A stretch of DNA of 64,000 nucleotides. It comes from Ceriagrion tenellum. Its lineage: Eukaryota > Arthropoda > Insecta > Odonata > Coenagrionidae. Below the pieces are notes generated by a model that was given only the letters and a program-made list of their open reading frames with translations, did not search any database and was not told the origin of the DNA. The stretch is taken from positions 1 through 64,000 of the forward strand of contig CAUJGU010000440.1 in assembly GCA_963169105.1 (NCBI GenBank), given 5' to 3'. Positions 1 through 8,320 of this stretch are shown here, piece after piece; within the stretch, counting starts at the first letter, position 1, and every line of letters starts with the position of its first letter. Position numbers and translations under genes: made by a program.

Positions 1-2321
1 AGTCGCTCCGCGTGATTTTAATAAATTTTATTTTCTGCCATTTTCGGCAAATTTTGCAAGTGTTTAACCTTAGGATTTTTGATCGTTGCCCCCTTCGTGT
101 AGTGAAAACGAGTGGATGTGATTCCTTCGCGTGGATCGTGTATGCGCGTGTGGTCGGTACGTGCTTGATTACGAGACGACGTCCGCGTGCGTAGCGTGCT
201 TTTTGAGTTAGGAGCGTTTGAAGGCCGGAAAAGGTGTCATTTTGAGTACGTATTCGGTGGCGGAAACAGACCGATCCTAGAATTTTCGGGAATAGGCATC
301 GAACTCGATGGTGATAGGCTTCGTTGGAGGTTTCTCGATGCACGGGAGTCGCTCCGCGTGATTTTAATAAATTTTATTTTCTGCCATTTTCGGCAAATTT
401 TGCAAGTGTTTAACCTTAGGATTTTTGATCGTTGCCCCCTTCGTGTAGTGAAAACGTGTGGATGTGATTCCTTCGCGTGGAACGTGTATGCGCGTGTGGT
501 CGGTACGTGCTTGATTACGAGACGACGTCCGCGTGCGTAGCGTGCTTTTTGAGTTAGGAGCGTTTGAAGGCCGGAAAAGGTGTCATTTTGAGTACGTTTT
601 CGGTGGCGGAAACAGACCGATCCTAGAATTTTCGGGAATAGGCATCGAACTCGATGGTGATAGGCTTCGTTGGAGCTTTCTCGATGCACGGGAGTCGCTC
701 CGCGTGATTTTAATAAATTTTATTTTCTGCCATTTTCGGCAAATTTTGCAAGTGTTTAACCTTAGGATTTTTGATCGTTGCCCCCTTCGTGTAGTGAAAA
801 CGAGTGGATGTGATTCCTTCGCGTCGATCGTGTATGCGCGGGTGGTCGGTACGTGCGTGATTACGAGACGACGTCCGCGTGCGTTGCGTGCTTTGTGAGT
901 TAGGAGCGTTTGAAGACCGGAAAAGGTGTCATTTTGAGTACGTATTCGGTGGCGGAAACAGACCGATCCTAGAATTTTCGGGAATAGGCATCGAACTCGA
1001 TGGTGATAGGCTTCGTTGGAGGTTTCTCGATGCACGGGAGTCGCTCCGCGTGATTTTAATAAATTTTATTTTCTGCCATTTTCGGCAAATTTTGCAAGTG
1101 TTTAACCTTAGGATTTTTGATCGTTGCCCCCTTCGTGTAGTGAAAACGTGTGGATGTGATTCCTTCGCGTGGAACGTGTATGCGCGTGTGGTCGGTACGT
1201 GCTTGATTACGAAACGACGTCCGCGTGCGTAGCGTGCTTTTTGAGTTAGGAGCGTTTGAAGGCCGGAAAAGGTGTCATTTTGAGTACGTTTTCGGTGGCG
1301 GAAACAGACCGATCCTAGAATTTTCGGGAATAGGCATCGAACTCGATGGTGATAGGCTTCGTTGGAGCTTTCTCGATGCACGGGAGCCGCTCCGCGTGAT
1401 TTTAATAAATTTTATTTTCTGCCATTTTCGGCAAATTTTGCAAGTGTTTAACCTTATAATTTTTGATCGTTGCCCCCTTCGTGTAGTGAAAACGAGTGGA
1501 TGTGATTCCTTCGCGTGGATCGTGTATGCGCGGGTGGTCGGTACGTGCGTGATTACGAGACGACGTCCGCGTGCGTAGCGTGCTTTTTGAGTTAGGAGCG
1601 TTTGAAGGCCGGAAAAGGTGTCATTTTGAGTACGTTTTCGGTGGCGGAAACAGACCGATCCTAGAATTTTCGGGAATAGGCATCGAACTCGATGGTGATA
1701 GGCTTCGTTGGAGCTTTCTCGATGCACGGGAGTCGCTCCGCGTGATTTTAATAAATTTTATTTTCTGCCATTTTCGGCAAATTTTGCAAGTGTTTAACCT
1801 TAGGATTTTTGATCGTTGCCCCCTTCGTGTAGTGAAAACGTGTGGATGTGATTCCTTCGCGTGGAACGTGTATGCGCGTGTGGTCGGTACGTGCTTGATT
1901 ACGAGACGACGTCCGCGTGCGTAGCGTGCTTTTTGAGTTAGGAGCGTTTGAAGGCCGGAAAAGGTGTCATTTTGAGTACGTTTTCGGTGGCGGAAACAGA
2001 CCGATCCTAGAATTTTCGGGAATAGGCATCGAACGCGATGGTGATAGGCTTCGTTGGAGGTTTCTCGATGCACGGGAGTCGCTCCGCGTGATTTTAATAA
2101 ATTTTATATTCTGCCATTTTAGGCAAATTTTGCAAGTGTTTAACCTTAGGATTTTTGATCGTTGCCCCCTTCGTGTAGTGAAAACGAGTGGATGTGATTC
2201 CTTCGCGTCGATCGTGTATGCGCGGGTGGTCGGTACGTGCGTGATTACGAGACGACGTCCGCGTGCGTAGCGTGCTTTTTGAGTTAGGAGCGTTTGAAGG
2301 CCGGAAAAGGTGTCATTTTGA
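1..2321. repeat. 346-bp satellite array, A/B dimeric higher-order repeat
   Basis: About 6.7 tandem units of 346 bp, with the register AGTCGCTCCGCGTG restarting at 1, 347, 693, 1039, 1385, 1731 and 2077. Units alternate: odd units read GAGTGGATGTG with a GATCGTG downstream, even units read GTGTGGATGTG with GGAACGTG. The true repeat is therefore a roughly 692-bp dimer. Within types there is minor variation (GTATTCGG or GTTTTCGG; GGAGG or GGAGC before TTTCTCGATG). The array starts before the window and stops abruptly after 2321, about 200 bp before a 5S gene. Long open frames cross units on both strands, but 346 is not a multiple of 3 and the frames simply reflect few stops, so I do not call a protein. 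It could be centromeric, pericentromeric or a spacer satellite of a 5S/histone locus. Confidence 0.95.
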
Positions 2322-2521
2322 CGGCTTATTCGTTGGCACATATTGAGGAACGTAGTATTTTCTAGAATTATAGTAGATATTTTTGGGCTTATTAGGCATC
2401 TTCGATGGTTTTGCGGGTGAACTGGGCATGTGTGTCTACACTGCTCTCTTTTAGGGTTCTTGTACTGCAGTAATGGAAGATTATTGTAGCTATGACACGT
2501 CTCAATAGTGTAGGTGTAGAT

Positions 2522-2640
2522 GCCAACGGCCATACCACGTTGAAAACACCGGTTCTCGTCCGATCACCGAAGTTAAGCAACGTCGGGCCCGGATAGTACT
2601 TGGATGGGTGACCGCCTGGGAACACCGGGTGCCGTTGGTT
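2522..2640 (+). rRNA. 5S ribosomal RNA, copy 1
   Basis: This 119-bp sequence has the full arthropod 5S layout. It begins GCCAACGGCCATACCACG, contains the internal Pol III control region (GAAGTTAAGC as box A, GGATGGGTGACCGCCTGGG as box C), and ends GGTGCCGTTGGTT, which pairs with the 5' end to close helix I. A run of nine T (2639-2647) follows. The internal stem GUUG/CAAC is fully Watson-Crick here. It lies between the satellite array and the histone genes, in the same orientation as copy 2. Confidence 0.95.
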
Positions 2641-2647
2641 TTTTTTT
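2641..2647 (+). terminator. Pol III T-run terminator of 5S copy 1
   Basis: Seven T follow the last two T of the 5S gene, giving nine in a row, the usual RNA polymerase III stop signal. Confidence 0.85.
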
Positions 2648-4659
2648 GTTAAATCATTTTGAGAATCGGCGCATGAACATCACCAATGTGTCTGAACGGA
2701 CGCAATAGACGAATGCTGGGTGGGGAAGTGGAGCATATTTTTTGTCTTTAAGTCTGTAGTCAGTGCTCCTTTGATTCAACATCATACCTAGCGCGACCAA
2801 ATGGATGGTAATAATAACGAATGGTGGAAGAGAGATACTGCACGTGGGGTGGTGAGTCTGATGCCCACATGCCGATCTGAATCAGGAGTAAGTTTAAAGA
2901 AATGGATAGGCCGTTTTAGAGGTACATTTTTATGCACAAACGGATGTATCATGTTTTGAACAAGAAAGTTAAAAGGAGTGTTATTCACAATCAATGTGGC
3001 GTATGCTGTATGAAATCGGTCTCGCTAAGAAATTGCCACGTGTCGTCGTGTGCTTACGAAATCCTACAGACCCTCAGCAAACGGACGTCATCGGTAGGGC
3101 AGGGCGTGTCGTGGAAGCATTCAGTATGGGAAAAATGGTGCAACGGTGGAAGGGATGGTTGACCGGCGACACTCGTTAAACGCCCGTGTAGGGTGTAGTG
3201 AAAATGAAGTCTCCTCCGAAAAAATGAAGCGTCAGTGTGAATGGGTCGAGAAAGTGACATCGAATTAGATAGTGCTCATAATCAGATGCGACAGTGCGGA
3301 ACGCAGGGTCCACTGAAACCTGGGTAGTGATGTCGTAATGGAACGTATTATGTCTTCCTTTTTCTAAATCGGTAAAATGTAACGTTCTGAATTTTCGGGT
3401 GAATTGTGCGTGCGGCTCTCGTGGAATGTTGAACATCGTGTCCTCTAACGGGGAAGAATCGTGAAATGGGTGTAAATTAGTCGCTGATCCTGTAAAGTCA
3501 GCGGTATATCCATCCAATTTGACGAAGGTAAACTGTGGCGTAAAGGAGAAAGAGAATGATGGGACATTTTAACATGTTTTCATTAGCGGTACGGAATCTT
3601 GCATGTCTCACGCAACGGCACTTAGTTTGCTATCAGATGAAAATCTCGGGAATTGGCTCGCGTTTTTCTAATGGTGCTATAAGTAGACATTCTGAACAGC
3701 CACGACGGGAATCCGTATTATCTAGCGAGAGAGTATGAAATATGCCGCACGTGAATTCATTCGAACAGTGGGAGTAATGAATATTGAATCAGAGGATCCT
3801 GGCTCATGTAAAACATGCAAAATTTTTCCCGTAAGGCATCGGCCACAAGCTATCCGTACGCCTCATTTTTCCTCCGTGCAGCAGTTACTTCTCCCAAAAA
3901 ACTCGGGCCCAGTACAGGTTAACCGAGGAGAGTAAACGTAATGCTTTTTGGAAGTTTCTGCTACGATTTTCTTACGTAACAACAATTTCTGCGACAGCAA
4001 TACCTCGGTACTGGACGAAATGATCTCTGGGCTCGGGTATAACAAGTACGTCTTCTTCAAATGCCTGAAGTCGGTTGCTGGTCCGCCGAAGTCACTAATT
4101 TCAGGAATTGAATATCGACAACGCTATATAAACCTAAGTTTGATCGACCACTTGTGCAGTTATGTTCGTACGTGAAACGAGCGGCGTCGTCAAAAAATAG
4201 TACAGCGTGGGCGAATAAAAGGAAACATCGTAGAAACACTGTGGGGAAAAGTGTTCAAAGGACTCGATTTCCTCTGTAACGTCTTCGCCGGAAAAGAATG
4301 TGGTTTTCAATGTACATTCCAGATGGGACTAATTTCCCATCGTCTACGTGTAACCTTTTCGCGTTGCGATTTGTTCGTGGAACAAAGACAATTGTCCGCT
4401 ATGATTTTTCATCCATGGAATGTTATCTGCACATATTTCCGTAGCCTGTTCTCCATGCACGCGGGAAGGAATTCCATTAATTTGCACGAATAATTTTACA
4501 ACATTCATCTCCCCGCACTATTATTTGGGAAATATGACGAAAAGAAGTTTCATCGAGTACCCTCTGGCCAATTAACCGTGTCAGGTTTACATGCAACGTA
4601 TCGAGGGACTCCATCGACTGATCTGTAAGCTAACGTAAACGTCGAGTGGTATCATAATC
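2648..4659. other. Spacer between the two 5S genes, no gene recognised
   Basis: About 2 kb without a recognised gene. The longest credible open frame is on the minus strand at about 3176-3550 (roughly 120 codons). Its peptide contains HAQFTRK, and a similar HAQFTRK string is encoded on the minus strand near 2412-2432, just upstream of 5S copy 1. The two DNA segments look like diverged copies, so the spacer may be a decayed duplicate of a longer 5S-linked unit. I could not assign the frame to any family and see no other histone gene (H1, H3, H4) here. Confidence 0.5.
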
Positions 4660-4778
4660 GCCAACGGCCACACCACGTTGAAAACACCGGTTCTCGTCCG
4701 ATCACCGAAGTTAAGCAGCGTCGGGCCCGGATAGTACTTGGATGGGTGACCGCCTGGGAACACCGGGTGCCGTTGGTT
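4660..4778 (+). rRNA. 5S ribosomal RNA, copy 2
   Basis: A second 119-bp 5S gene, nearly identical to copy 1. Differences I can see are ACAC for ATAC near the 5' end and AAGCAGCG for AAGCAACG in the internal control region. The latter turns one A-U pair of the GUUG/CAAC stem into a G-U wobble, so folding is kept. Nine T follow. It lies about 80 bp from the H2B 3' processing signal, an arrangement in which 5S and histone genes are physically linked, as reported in several arthropods. Confidence 0.95.
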
Positions 4779-4785
4779 TTTTTTT
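4779..4785 (+). terminator. Pol III T-run terminator of 5S copy 2
   Basis: The 5S gene ends in a nine-T run (4777-4785), the standard Pol III termination signal. Confidence 0.85.
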
Positions 4786-4859
4786 ATTAGTTCATTTGGA
4801 AGTCGCAGGGAAGGATAGATGTGACAAAGCAAAAAGTTCAATCTCGTGAAAAGATTCAT

Positions 4860-4875
4860 GGCCCTGAGAAGGGCC
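4860..4875 (-). terminator. Histone mRNA 3' stem-loop of H2B
   Basis: On the minus strand, 31 bp past the H2B stop, the sequence GGCCCTTCTCAGGGCC forms a 6-bp stem with a TCTC loop. This is the canonical histone 3' stem-loop bound by SLBP, which directs cleavage of non-polyadenylated replication-dependent histone mRNA. It fits the GGYYYTTYTNARRRCC pattern exactly. Confidence 0.92.
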
Positions 4876-4906
4876 GTTAGGACGTTGCCACGCTACCAAG
4901 AATGAT

Positions 4907-5278
4907 TTACTTGGAGCTGGTGTACTTGGTCACGGCCTTCGTGCCCTCAGACACGGCGTGCTTCGCGAGCTCTCCGGGTAGCAAGAGCCTGACTGCGGTC
5001 TGGACCTCCCGGGATGTGATGGTGGACCTCTTGTTGTAGTGCGCCAAACGAGATGCTTCCGCGGCGATTCTCTCGAAGATGTCGTTGACGAATGAGTTCA
5101 TGATGCTCATAGCCTTGCTCGAGATTCCCGTGTCGGGATGGACCTGCTTCAGGACCTTGTAGATGTAGATCGCGTAGCTCTCCTTCCTCTTCCGTTTCTT
5201 CTTCTTATCTCCCTTGGAGATGTTCTTCTGGGCCTTCCCGGCCTTCTTCGCTGCCTTTCCGCTCGTCTTGGGTGGCAT
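4907..5278 (-). CDS. H2B: Histone H2B
   Basis: A 123-residue replication-dependent histone H2B, the usual insect length. It starts MPPKTSGKAAKKAGKAQK, has a basic tail (residues 1-33) ending in a KKKKRKRKE run, then the histone fold (ESYAIYIYKVLKQVHP, DTGISSKAMSIMNSF) and the C-terminal helix ending VTKYTSSK. It dimerises with H2A in the nucleosome core. The ATG at 5278 was chosen because MPPK is the conserved H2B start; the open frame continues upstream only by chance into the promoter. No intron is present, as expected. The gene is divergent from H2A across 223 bp and followed by a canonical stem-loop. Nothing in it looks broken. Confidence 0.98.
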   Translation of the reverse strand: MPPKTSGKAAKKAGKAQKNISKGDKKKKRKRKESYAIYIYKVLKQVHPDTGISSKAMSIMNSFVNDIFERIAAEASRLAHYNKRSTITSREVQTAVRLLLPGELAKHAVSEGTKAVTKYTSSK

Positions 5279-5501
5279 GTCGATTCCGCAATTAGACTCG
5301 AATGTGTGTTTTGCCGAAACCGTGTCCTGGACTATCAGACGCACACGACGCACCGCGCGACGGTGACTCACCCCACGCGTCACCGTAACTCGATACCTCT
5401 GCTCCCAATTCGACCGACGCCTATAAACGCGAAACCCCACGATTGAAAGTCATTCTGCCGAAAGGCCCAAGCCGCACCGTCGATATACGAGTCATCGCAA
5501 C
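5279..5501. promoter_or_regulatory. Shared divergent H2B/H2A promoter with a central dyad
   Basis: The 223 bp between the two start codons must hold both promoters. Near its middle is an inverted repeat, ACGGTGA (5360-5366) and TCACCGT (5380-5386), separated by a 13-bp ctcaccccacgcg spacer, which could bind a symmetric regulator of both genes. The H2A side has clear core elements. I found no equally clear TATA box for H2B on the minus strand. The role of the dyad is inferred from position. Confidence 0.7.
5405..5455 (+). promoter_or_regulatory. H2A core promoter: CCAAT, TATAAA, TCATTC initiator
   Basis: CCAAT lies at 5405-5409, TATAAA at 5422-5427 and TCATTC at 5450-5455. TCATTC matches the arthropod initiator consensus TCAKTY and sits 28 bp after the start of TATAAA, the standard spacing. 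Transcription would start near 5451, giving a 5' UTR of about 50 nt. Confidence 0.8.
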
Positions 5502-5876
5502 ATGTCAGGACGAGGCAAAGGAGGCAAGGTGAAGGGGAAGTCCAAGTCCCGCTCTAGCAGGGCCGGGCTTCAGTTCCCGGTGGGTCGTATCCACCGTCTG
5601 TTGCGCAAGGGCAACTACGCCGAGCGTGTCGGAGCGGGCGCCCCCGTCTATCTCGCTGCCGTCATGGAGTACCTGGCCGCCGAAGTCCTCGAGTTGGCAG
5701 GAAACGCCGCCAGGGACAACAAAAAGACCCGAATCATTCCTCGACACTTACAACTAGCGATCAGGAACGACGAGGAGTTGAACAAGCTCCTATCCGGCGT
5801 CACGATCGCCCAGGGTGGTGTCCTCCCCAACATCCAGGCCGTACTTCTGCCAAAGAAAACCGAGAAGAAGGCTTAG
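5502..5876 (+). CDS. H2A: Histone H2A
   Basis: A 124-residue histone H2A, the typical insect length. It begins MSGRGKGGKVKGKSKSRSSR, followed by the H2A signature AGLQFPVGRIHR and the fold residues GAGAPVYLAAVMEYLAAEVL, and ends with a docking-domain tail, LLPKKTEKKA. It lacks the SQ motif of H2A.X and the features of H2A.Z, so it is canonical H2A. The gene is intronless, divergent from H2B, and has its own TATA box and initiator. Downstream it carries both a stem-loop variant and an AATAAA, so it may produce both processed and polyadenylated mRNA. Confidence 0.98.
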   Translation: MSGRGKGGKVKGKSKSRSSRAGLQFPVGRIHRLLRKGNYAERVGAGAPVYLAAVMEYLAAEVLELAGNAARDNKKTRIIPRHLQLAIRNDEELNKLLSGVTIAQGGVLPNIQAVLLPKKTEKKA

Positions 5877-5902
5877 GTCTCCTCTCATCTCGTACTTAAA
5901 AT

Positions 5903-5918
5903 TGTCCTTTTTAGGACA
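5903..5918 (+). terminator. Variant histone 3' stem-loop of H2A
   Basis: TGTCCTTTTTAGGACA lies 27 bp past the H2A stop and folds into a 6-bp stem with a TTTT loop. Compared with the consensus GGYYYTTYTNARRRCC, the outermost G-C pair is replaced by T-A; the second G-C pair, important for SLBP, is kept. It is the likely processing signal, though weaker than that of H2B. Confidence 0.8.
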
Positions 5919-5970
5919 CCAAAGTATAACATCGTGCACACTCGTCCTATAGTTTAGAATTTTTTTTTAA

Positions 5971-5976
5971 AATAAA
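5971..5976 (+). terminator. Possible polyadenylation signal downstream of H2A
   Basis: AATAAA lies 95 bp after the H2A stop codon, following a T-rich stretch. Backup polyadenylation signals downstream of the stem-loop are known for insect histone genes. This is inferred from the motif alone. Confidence 0.45.
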
Positions 5977-6230
5977 GTTAAACTAATAGTTGGATACTTC
6001 ACTCGTAAGATGATCGGTGGTTTCTTATTTTGACATAGGTCCCGTAGTATCTCAGTACTCTACGTACCTGTTTCATTAGAACAGCGTTAAACCCGAGGAA
6101 AAAGACTCGAAACGAAGTAATTCATTCTTAGGGAGACGTGACATTGGATGCTCAACGAGGTCCTTCGTTCCAGTTTTGCGGGGCGACGAAGGTCGCGTGC
6201 CTCGCCCTCTGGGAAACACCTCATAAATTT

Positions 6231-6292
6231 TAGGCCTTCTCTTTCCCACAACCTACGTCCCTAGGCCTTCTCTTTCCCATAACCTTCGTCCC
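6231..6292. repeat. 31-bp tandem duplication
   Basis: Two adjacent copies of a 31-bp unit beginning TAGGCCTTCTCTTTCCCA (6231-6261 and 6262-6292), differing at a few bases. The second copy overlaps the first ten bases of the left arm of the giant inverted repeat, so that boundary formed within or next to a duplicated sequence. Confidence 0.8.
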
Positions 6293-6821
6293 GATCGTGA
6301 TACCCTCGGGTAAGGAATCTGAATTTATGATGCAACAAGGGATGTTCAGACGACGTCCAGAGAACGTCAGCCTTCCGACTTATTTTTCTTCGATCTTCAC
6401 TCCGGACTAGGGAGCTTGAGCGTCGTGCTACGACTCTCGTACCGTGTCAGTTGAAATGATCATCTGTTCCTCAATGTGGGTGGTCATAGCACACTAAATG
6501 ATTTACCGTTACTACCTTAACGGAAGTTTGCATCGTTAGGCCTGCGAAGCGAAGCGGAGCAGGCCTAACGAAGTAAGCATCCGCCAACGTAGTAACGGTA
6601 AATCATTTAGTGTGCTATGACCACCCACATTGAGGAACAGATGATCATTTCAACTGACACGGTACGAGAGTCGTAGCACGACGCTCAAGCTCCCTAGTCC
6701 GGAGTGAAGATCGAAGAAAAATAAGTCGGAAGGCTGACGTTCTCTGGACGTCGTCTGAACATCCCTTGTTGCATCATAAATTCAGATTCCTTACCCGAGG
6801 GTATCACGATCGGGACGAAGG
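6283..6821. repeat. Giant near-perfect inverted repeat (foldback), 263-bp arms
   Basis: The left arm 6283-6545 is the reverse complement of the right arm 6559-6821, centred on 6552, with only a 13-bp loop (GAAGCGAAGCGGA). By direct comparison the outer 230 bp or so of the arms match without mismatch or gap; seven mismatches cluster at 6516-6533 near the loop. There is no coding frame and no target duplication that I could see. It could be a foldback-type element, a fresh palindromic duplication, or a hairpin-RNA locus. It starts about 400 bp after the H2A gene. Confidence 0.95.
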
Positions 6822-8320
6822 ACTCGTGACAACTCACTTATCTTCCACCTATGGTTACACGAAACATTAACCATAACAGTCCTCAAGAGATGGCGTACGC
6901 GCAAACATTACCGTTAAGCCACAACAAAAAATGCATCCTATATTTCGTTGTCGGATACCTAGATTTACTGGCATCAATCTGGCCAAGACACAAATATTCC
7001 ACCTCAGGACCGAAAAAAATTCCTCCAGAGCAGGCGCCTACGCCACAACGCCCAATTACGACCCCTTGCGCCGGAAAATATGTTACGTACTGAAAAGAAA
7101 ACAACTTCGAAAATCACCTGAGGGCGAAATCTCCTAGGCGACAATTCTTTGGTTATTACGGTTATCCACTATTATGGTTATCTAACGGAAGAGGATAACA
7201 TTCCATGGGTCTTTTGTGTTCGAACCCTCCCGTCTGCATCATTTCAGGTAGAGAAACATTTACGTCACGTACGTCTAAGACCAAGGTTGGTAAGTTGCCC
7301 TCCTATTCTAAGATTACGGCATTGGAAGACAAAAGTCAATTCTCAATGTCATGTCGAAATCCGTGAACGCATTAACTTTGCTTAGTCTTACATCTTCCCC
7401 TTTCTCTCCAACGGTATATAATCAATGCAGTACCATGGGACAAATGGGAACTAATCAAAATTAGACAGAATTTTCTTCCCATCTTATTCCCGGCATTAGC
7501 AAGTCGTCAAATGGAAGTTTGTGCTTTACACATAAGGTCATTATGCGCACTTCCTCACAGATCCAAAGCTTTCTTTGCGTTGCATTTCCTGATCATATTA
7601 CTGCATAGCAATTTCCATTCATTTCATATTCACTTTACGCAGATTTTAACACCATACCAACATGTAAACCATGCTATGAGAACCTCAAACATACCCTTTC
7701 TCTGCTCTCATTAATGTTACGGTTATCATAGTTTGATCATTCGCCATAACATGACTGTTCACAGAAACAAATATCCATATTTAAATTACTCCAATACAGT
7801 TTGCTCTTATTCACCCCTCATGTTCTACGCAGTATCCTGATTTCTTTCACCGCTACTTGCACTATTCAAGAATGGATTGTGAACTATCACTTCCATTTCA
7901 TTCAGAAGTGGTGGTAAGATGGGGATCTAATGTGATCCAAGGCCCATTCCTGTGCTTTTAAACAAACTTTCATTGCTATAAATATCTATCGTTACCTTTT
8001 ATAACAACTACTGACATATTTCGTTCACTGAGGGGACAGGAAGTCTTCGCACTCAAAGGGTTATGGCGACCTACGTCCTGGGGGAGCCAAAGGAAAACGA
8101 ACCTTGGTGCGCAGCCTACGCGGTGCACTGCCAGGGGAGAGGCGGTGCTAAAGTGAATACTACAGGTAACGGACGTACAGTGTAGGATAAAAGTTGTAAC
8201 GAGAAGGCCGCCGTACGTTAGGGAGGAAGGCGGTGGCCGGCGCAAACGATGTGGTGGAGGCGTAGCTTGACTTTCCTGCGGTGGGGAAATTCGTTTCGGG
8301 GGATTGCGGGGCATGCATGC
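6822..8320. other. Unassigned intergenic sequence
   Basis: No recognisable gene or repeat family. The one notable motif is GCACTCAAAGGGTTA at 8049-8063, which resembles the piggyBac-type end at 13835-13851 but is followed by TTAT, not TTAA. The last 250 bp become G-rich and lead into the minisatellite. Confidence 0.5.

Noticed and set aside
1013..1030. CENP-B box-like CTTCGTTGGA in each satellite unit
   Set aside because: Only the first half of the box matches; the required CGGG half is absent at the right spacing.
187..2533. Repeated 117-codon plus frames and 150-codon minus frames in the satellite
   Set aside because: They recur with the 346-bp period, overlap on both strands and cross unit boundaries; no domain. 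They are by-products of a stop-poor repeat.
5138..5446. Open frame opposite H2B running into the promoter
   Set aside because: It is a shadow of the H2B gene on the other strand.
5505..5833. Open frames opposite H2A
   Set aside because: Antisense shadows of the H2A coding sequence.
8049..8064. piggyBac end GCACTCAAAGGGTTA
   Set aside because: Followed by TTAT, with no partner end found; kept only as a note, not called as an element.
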